A stretch of DNA of 64,000 nt, from positions 14,126,485 through 14,190,484 of the forward strand of contig NC_134027.1 in assembly GCF_964204645.1 (NCBI RefSeq), read 5' to 3'. A program made the translations under genes and the position numbers. The notes beneath the pieces are model-generated. The model was not told where the DNA came from and searched no databases. It saw nothing but the letters and a program-made list of their open reading frames with translations. Below are positions 58,901-64,000 of this stretch, piece after piece. This DNA comes from Tubulanus polymorphus. Its lineage: Eukaryota; Nemertea; Palaeonemertea; Tubulaniformes; Tubulanidae. How positions within the stretch are numbered: the stretch's first letter is position 1; the number at the start of each line of letters is the position of its first letter.

Positions 58901-61721
58901 TAACAGATTTCTAGCTTAAAGATTGTCTGTAAATAATGTAACAGATTTTCAGATTAAGTCAAAACAAGTGTGTGTTGTCCAAAAGTAACATGACAATCTT
59001 CCTAAAACCTTTTCACAAGAATGACCATGTGTTCCAGATATTTCAGAACACAATCACCATGAGCAAAAAATAGTGGGAATACTATAATTTCTAAATCATG
59101 CTCCATAAATATATCAACTGCTTCTAGGTATTCATTAATGTAGAAAAAAAGCAAGGGGTCTATGGGAATAATGTAAATAAGTTAATAAAAGTTAATTTTT
59201 TTATGCTGCATCAAATCTTTATCAAGTGTGAAACTTAAGGTCCACTGTCCGTCGGACAAGGGGGTAGAGGCGGTCAAGGCGATATGGATTTTATGTGGAC
59301 ATAGGGGGAGGGGTGGGGGGTCAGATTTTCCATATTTTGTATGGACGTCTTTTATGGACAGCCCCTTATCACTCTTCCTTCAGTCACTCCAATAGGCCTT
59401 AAGTTTTTTGTATGTCGCAACTTGGCAAAGTGAATGATATGAGTCGCATAGTTCAGAACTAGTTGATGAATTTGAATGTATTATTTGAAATTAATACTTT
59501 TGAATATATATAGTGCAGAAGGTACAGAAGGCCTATAAATTTCATGGACGATCTTTAATCAGTCTGATTTTTAGACCTTTATTAATCATAGGCCAAGTTA
59601 ATTGTCACCGTGCTGAACTGAATTTTTGAGTTCTAATATGACAGCTACATATGTTTGCTACGTGGTTGGATTTCCCAGCCCTCTCATTGATTTCACCACT
59701 GCTCTTGAAATCTGCAGCACAAACAGTTTTGACGTTCAAGACATAAGCATAGAAGGACTTAACCTAAGTCAGTTTTATTTTACAATGTTGAGTGATTTTA
59801 CTCTAACTTTTATCCACAAAAGATGGCTAATAGCTAGTGACCCCCTCTTTCAAGATGGACGTCTATGTCAGAGGACCCCCCTTACCCACAAAAGTCCAAA
59901 AAATAAAAAATAAACCTCCCCCTATGGGGTGGATGTCTTTTAAGGATGGCCCCTTACTAATATCTTGTATACAAGCAGTCAAAACCATATGATTTAGATG
60001 GCACCAACTTACCTCAATCACCATGCTTTCCAATCATTTTACACTGAGCATGTGCAGTTTCACAGAGTCAACTGAGCATGTGAAGAAAATTTGCATATGC
60101 ATGAATCATATCAGCCAATCAGCCAACAGGAATGATGTAATCACAGATGGCAGCACCGCTTAGCATTCTTTCTATGGACTTCCATATATGCTATGGATGG
60201 GAAGAAATCAGTGTCCAAAGATTTAAGTGGCCACATGTCCAAAACATGTTTTGAGTAACATAGAACCCATTTCTACTCATCAGAAATTTGGATTATGTGA
60301 CTAATCACCTAATTCGAAAAAAGACACATAAGTATCAAATGGACTAACAGTGGGTAACATAAGCAATATTTTGTGAGAACGGACGGACGACGGACGAAAA
60401 GTGAACGCAATAGCCCGCTTGGACTTAAGTCCCAAGTGGGCTAAAAATATACATATATTTGATAAATCTTTCATTTTGACTGTCCTACAAATATTTCAAT
60501 TAATTAGAAAGATTTGGATTGGTAAAAATTATGCGTAGGTCAGTATGCAAATACTGAATGATGTACCATGCAAATACCTGTACTGTGTTCATATAAAATT
60601 TGATGCCCACCATGAATTTATAAAGTAGACTTCAAGGAACATCACTGGCTGATAGAAACCCACCCTGAATCCAATTTGGCCAGTTTTAAGGCTTCAGATG
60701 TCTTCAGGATGGACGTATACAGTAAAACTGGAGTTAGTCGAACATGTTAGGACCACGCGAAAATTTCAAAATTCTGATTTAAGAGTAAGTCGGATTTTGA
60801 GAGTTTACTATGAAAATCCGGATCCAATACTCTATTCTTTAGGTGACTATTATAGTAAACATGTGTCTGTTGACAGAAAAATCGATCTAAAAGTACATTA
60901 ATAGACGTTGCACGCCAGTGACGATTTCCTAAATAAAGACTGAAATTAGCCAACCCACTTAGAGATTGAGAAATGCATTGCTTTGAAACATTCGGAACAT
61001 ATTATTTAACAGACTTCTAGAATCTGACTTTGAGACAAATTTTGATAGGAAAATGAACTGAGGACGCGTGGTACTGTATCTATTAATAGAACTACGTCAC
61101 TAAAGTGACGGCCCGGTAATGATGTCTATAGAAATGAATAGGAAATAAGCTACAAGAGCAATTCAATTTAATTTTATACCTATTTGGCATTCGAATTGAG
61201 ACAAAACGCCTCATGATTTTGAAAGTCTACATATCAATGATTATAATTAGCTGTTGCACGGACCATATCCAATCAAACTAAGCGCAAAAATAGGATTTGA
61301 ATAGCAATACATGGCATTTTCTAGTAGACAACAAGGAACACGGATGTTTAAATCATCGTTTTGTATTATCATTTAGTGATAGTAAATAAGATCATGGTTA
61401 GATCTAAGAATATTTTCAATTATGAACTGATGAAACTTAGACAGGATTAGCCGCAAGAACAATTTCAATTCTTTTCTTGAAATATACCTCGTATTGGTAG
61501 CGGCTGTGGTCACAAAATCAGAATATCTCCTCATCCATCCTATTTTAAAACATAGAAATAATGTTTGTGAAAGATTTGTGATGTAATCTATCAAAACTCT
61601 TCTGCAGTGCGAAACTTTAATCGAAAAACATTATTTCTTTGAATATTTGTTTTAAAGACTGTAGAAATTTATTGAAAGTTTTTGTAGAGTTTTGAAGTGT
61701 TAGTTTTCAAACTACTCAGTC
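58901..61721. other. no gene recognised; one dispersed-repeat terminus
   Basis: 59280-59960 has two related stretches (atggacgtcttttatggaca / gtggatgtcttttaaggatg). 60373-60445 carries the inverse of the hairpin-plus-cggacgacggacgaaaagtg motif seen at 45298. The rest, including a small plus frame at 60698-60901, shows no family motif. Confidence 0.45.
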
Positions 61722-64000
61722 TTAACCCTTTCGCTGCGTACACGCTTGCACCGCCCCGTACGTAAGGTATTTTCCGAAAAATTCGATTTTTTTCAAATTG
61801 TTTTTAACCCCGATTTTTCGCGTTTTTATCGAAGATTATGATGTTATTTAGTGAAAATCAGTAAAAAATCATACCAACAGCCTTTTCTGTAGGGGGGGCG
61901 TGTTGGGGGGGGTCAGGATGGGTTAGAAATTTTTTTTTTTCAGTTTTTCACCCAAGTGCCTATCTCAGTCTTTGGTGATTGATGCTACGGTGTGGATGAA
62001 AGAAATTCAATTGATATGGGATATCCTTTTCCGCTGGTAGAGGTACGTAAGTGGGGAGGCTAAAAATCAAATTGAGATTTTGCAAACTAATTATCTTTTA
62101 TTTTTCAGTAAAAGCAACGCAACAGTAATTACAATGACAAAAAAAACAAAACATCTTGCATGCAGTCCGCAAAACATAATGGTAAGTCAAACAAATATTG
62201 TGTTTTCTACATGCAAATCATTTCTAGCGAAGTCGACAGTTAGAAATTATTCATTCAGCATCAAATGTTGAATAGTCCAATCTTGTGTGATACACTTCGA
62301 AGCAATCCTGATCGATGTGTAGACCCGGTCTAGAAGGGCAAGTCTTACAAACCCAGATAGTGTCCTTTGGCCGCCCAGTTCGCCCAAGATCATTTCGTGC
62401 ATAGCATACGCGGCATCGTTTTTGTTGGGTCTTCCTTCCAAGTGGTCGAAGCTTCATTGGAAAGTGACGGCCAGTGAGACGGGTCAGTGCTTCATCACGG
62501 GTAACATTACGAGCAATCATTGGTCTTGTGATAACCATCACATCGAGCACATCATGTATAAACCCAAGGAAATCCTTCTTGTTACCCTGTAGTTCGAACA
62601 TCCGATGGGAGTTTAGGAGGGCCTGCATCACCAGCCTGACTGCTACTTTTTTATACCATTTCATCGTTCGGCGGATGACTTGGTAGTAGTGAAGTTGCTG
62701 GTCCACCATATCGACTCCACCCATATGCTTGTTGTAGGCCAATACACAAGTGGGTTTGCAAATTGCAACATCGTTCGTCGTTTTCTTCCTTGTATCTTCC
62801 ACTCTCGCTGGAAACCTAGTTGTGAGGAGATGGACTACCTTTGGTTTCCCACTAGCTTTATCAACATGTGCCCGAAATTTTACGGCCAAAACGTTCTCAT
62901 CCGGAGCCTTGAAAAATACTGATGAATTTTTCTGAATTTGGAGGTCTGCCAATTCCTTTGGAAAGTTGCGACGATTCGCTCTAACCGTGCCATCAACGTA
63001 CGTTCCTTTCTTCAGCAGGAATGCCGCTAAAGATGGCGATGAGTAGTAATTATCAATGAACAGAGTGTAACCTTTTTGGAGGTAATTTCTCATCAGATGC
63101 ATGACTATTTGCTCGGAAACGTTCAGAGCCGCAATCTCTGGAGGCTGTACAGGGAGTGTGTTTGCCCCTACGTAAACTAGTAGGTCAAGGGTGACTCCCT
63201 TTGTTGTGCATAATTCAAAAAATTTTATGCCAAAACGTGTACGTTTTGTGGCAATGAACTGTTTGAAACTCAAGCGACCCTTCCACAGCAACAGCGACTC
63301 GTCGATACTAAGGTTTTCACCCGGGCTATATACCTCTCGGAATCGTGTTTGAAACATTTCAACCAATGGGCGAACCTTATAAAGTCGGTCTCTATCACGA
63401 TCTCTCGGGTCATAGCCGTCTGCTTCATTATCTGCGAAATGTAAGAATTTTAAAATGTTCAGAAACCGATCACGACTCATACATTCACCAAAAATTGGAG
63501 TAGCCACAAGCTTTTCTTGTGTCCAGTACATGTTGATTCTCGGTTTATATACAATTCCTTGTAATACGAGAAGAGCCAGGAATGTCTTCATCTCAGCCTG
63601 CTCGACTGGCTCCCATAACCTGGCTCTGGATCGCCGCTTCAGGGTGTCTTCGTTAGCTGTCAGGAATTGTTGGGCATATCTGTTTGTTTCGGTGACCACG
63701 TGTGCTATTATTTCTTCAGTAAGGTATAGGGAAAAATAATCAATCGGTTTAGCTCCCTGTGGCATATCAACGAGAAGTTTCTCTTCCCCAGTGAATGGGA
63801 TGGCTTTTGGACGAAAGTTTTCAGTTCGTTCCCAAAACCAGGGAGCATCATCAGCTCGCATCCGACAGCCGGCAGGAGCATGTTGTCTTGGAGCTGGCTG
63901 TTGGGCAACTGGTTGTACCACAGGGGGAGCTTGTTGTCTTGGCGCTCGCTGTTGGGCAACTGGTTGTACCACAGGGGGAGCTTGTTGTCTTGGCGCTCGC
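61722..64000 (-). mobile_element. piggyBac element, 3' end; 5' end beyond window
   Basis: TTAA at 61722-61725 followed by CCCTTTCGCTGCGTACACGC is a piggyBac-type terminus, 526 bp beyond the transposase stop. The transposase frame is open at the right edge, so the 5' end is outside. Confidence 0.8.
62251..64000 (-). CDS. piggyBac transposase (DDE_Tnp_1_7), intact as far as seen
   Basis: At least 573 codons ending at 62251 without any stop or frameshift. It contains the piggyBac DDD core, counting from the first codon given for this frame: LSIDESLLLWKGRL (Asp about 224), YTLFIDNYYSSP (Asp about 307) and MGGVDMVDQQLHYY (Asp about 421/424). A C-terminal cysteine-rich domain follows: CRVC, CKTCPSRPGLHIDQDCF, the zinc-binding fold that recognises the transposon ends. 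The N-terminal region is a Gln/Pro-rich 17-residue repeat (VVQPVAQQ.APRQ.APP, 51 bp period) continuing off the window. Piggybac transposases cut and paste DNA at TTAA without footprints. Since the 3' terminus is also present, this may be a recent, possibly active copy. Confidence 0.93.
   Translation of the reverse strand, partial: RAPRQQAPPVVQPVAQQRAPRQQAPPVVQPVAQQPAPRQHAPAGCRMRADDAPWFWERTENFRPKAIPFTGEEKLLVDMPQGAKPIDYFSLYLTEEIIAHVVTETNRYAQQFLTANEDTLKRRSRARLWEPVEQAEMKTFLALLVLQGIVYKPRINMYWTQEKLVATPIFGECMSRDRFLNILKFLHFADNEADGYDPRDRDRDRLYKVRPLVEMFQTRFREVYSPGENLSIDESLLLWKGRLSFKQFIATKRTRFGIKFFELCTTKGVTLDLLVYVGANTLPVQPPEIAALNVSEQIVMHLMRNYLQKGYTLFIDNYYSSPSLAAFLLKKGTYVDGTVRANRRNFPKELADLQIQKNSSVFFKAPDENVLAVKFRAHVDKASGKPKVVHLLTTRFPARVEDTRKKTTNDVAICKPTCVLAYNKHMGGVDMVDQQLHYYQVIRRTMKWYKKVAVRLVMQALLNSHRMFELQGNKKDFLGFIHDVLDVMVITRPMIARNVTRDEALTRLTGRHFPMKLRPLGRKTQQKRCRVCYARNDLGRTGRPKDTIWVCKTCPSRPGLHIDQDCFEVYHTRLDYSTFDAE

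Noticed and set aside
59626-59913. 95-codon plus-strand frame
   Set aside because: No recognisable domain; the C-terminal part lies in a local repeat.

Overview
This window is repeat-rich nuclear DNA from an animal, most likely a marine invertebrate; the species cannot be fixed from sequence alone. Evidence: genes split by GT-AG introns, one recognisable metazoan housekeeping gene (imidazolonepropionase, AMDHD1), TTAGGG telomere-type repeats, and a mixture of BEL/Pao, Ty3/gypsy, Penelope-like, piggyBac, hAT, mariner, pogo/Tigger and tyrosine-recombinase elements typical of such genomes. There are no operons or bacterial signals. Nearly all long open frames belong to mobile elements.

Layout. 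0-5 kb: a spliced pogo/Tigger-type transposase (+) converges on a spliced SET-domain gene of KMT5A type (-), followed by a perfect 3 x 155 bp tandem repeat. 8.7-19.6 kb: two consecutive AMDHD1 exons (+) separated by a 10.7 kb intron. That intron holds an old BEL/Pao element, into which a second BEL/Pao element with matching 166 bp LTRs has inserted. That second copy was in turn hit by a 178 bp palindromic element carrying a hammerhead-like motif: three levels of nesting. 22.9-26.9 kb: a Penelope-like retroelement (RT plus GIY-YIG) preceded by a perfect 1479 bp inverted partial copy of itself, with a 12 bp target duplication and hammerhead-like motifs. 26.9-36 kb: an NRF1-like gene fragment, then a decayed Ty3/gypsy element (-) whose 5' LTR region carries a deleted hAT element. 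36.5-37.6 kb: a mariner relic with perfect 41 bp terminal repeats.

38-47 kb: a clean, phase-consistent five-exon tyrosine-recombinase-like gene (-), its introns full of MITEs and a tRNA-like trimer, and next to it a Helitron-like non-autonomous element. 47.6-49.5 kb: an NRF1/P3A2-like gene with a recent 428 bp tandem duplication. 49.5-52.3 kb: a decayed hAT transposase. 53.3-56.4 kb: a second, degenerate tyrosine-recombinase-type gene whose N-terminal part became a 17-unit, 45 bp minisatellite. 56.5-57 kb: an inverted-repeat element enclosing TTAGGG repeats and a tRNA-like promoter. 57.8-58.3 kb: a TTAA-flanked piggyBac MITE. 61.7-64 kb: the 3' end of an apparently intact piggyBac element, cut by the window edge.

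The genes do not form a pathway; the story is successive insertion into a few host introns. Coordinates of introns and element ends were worked out by eye from splice consensus, reading phase and repeat boundaries.
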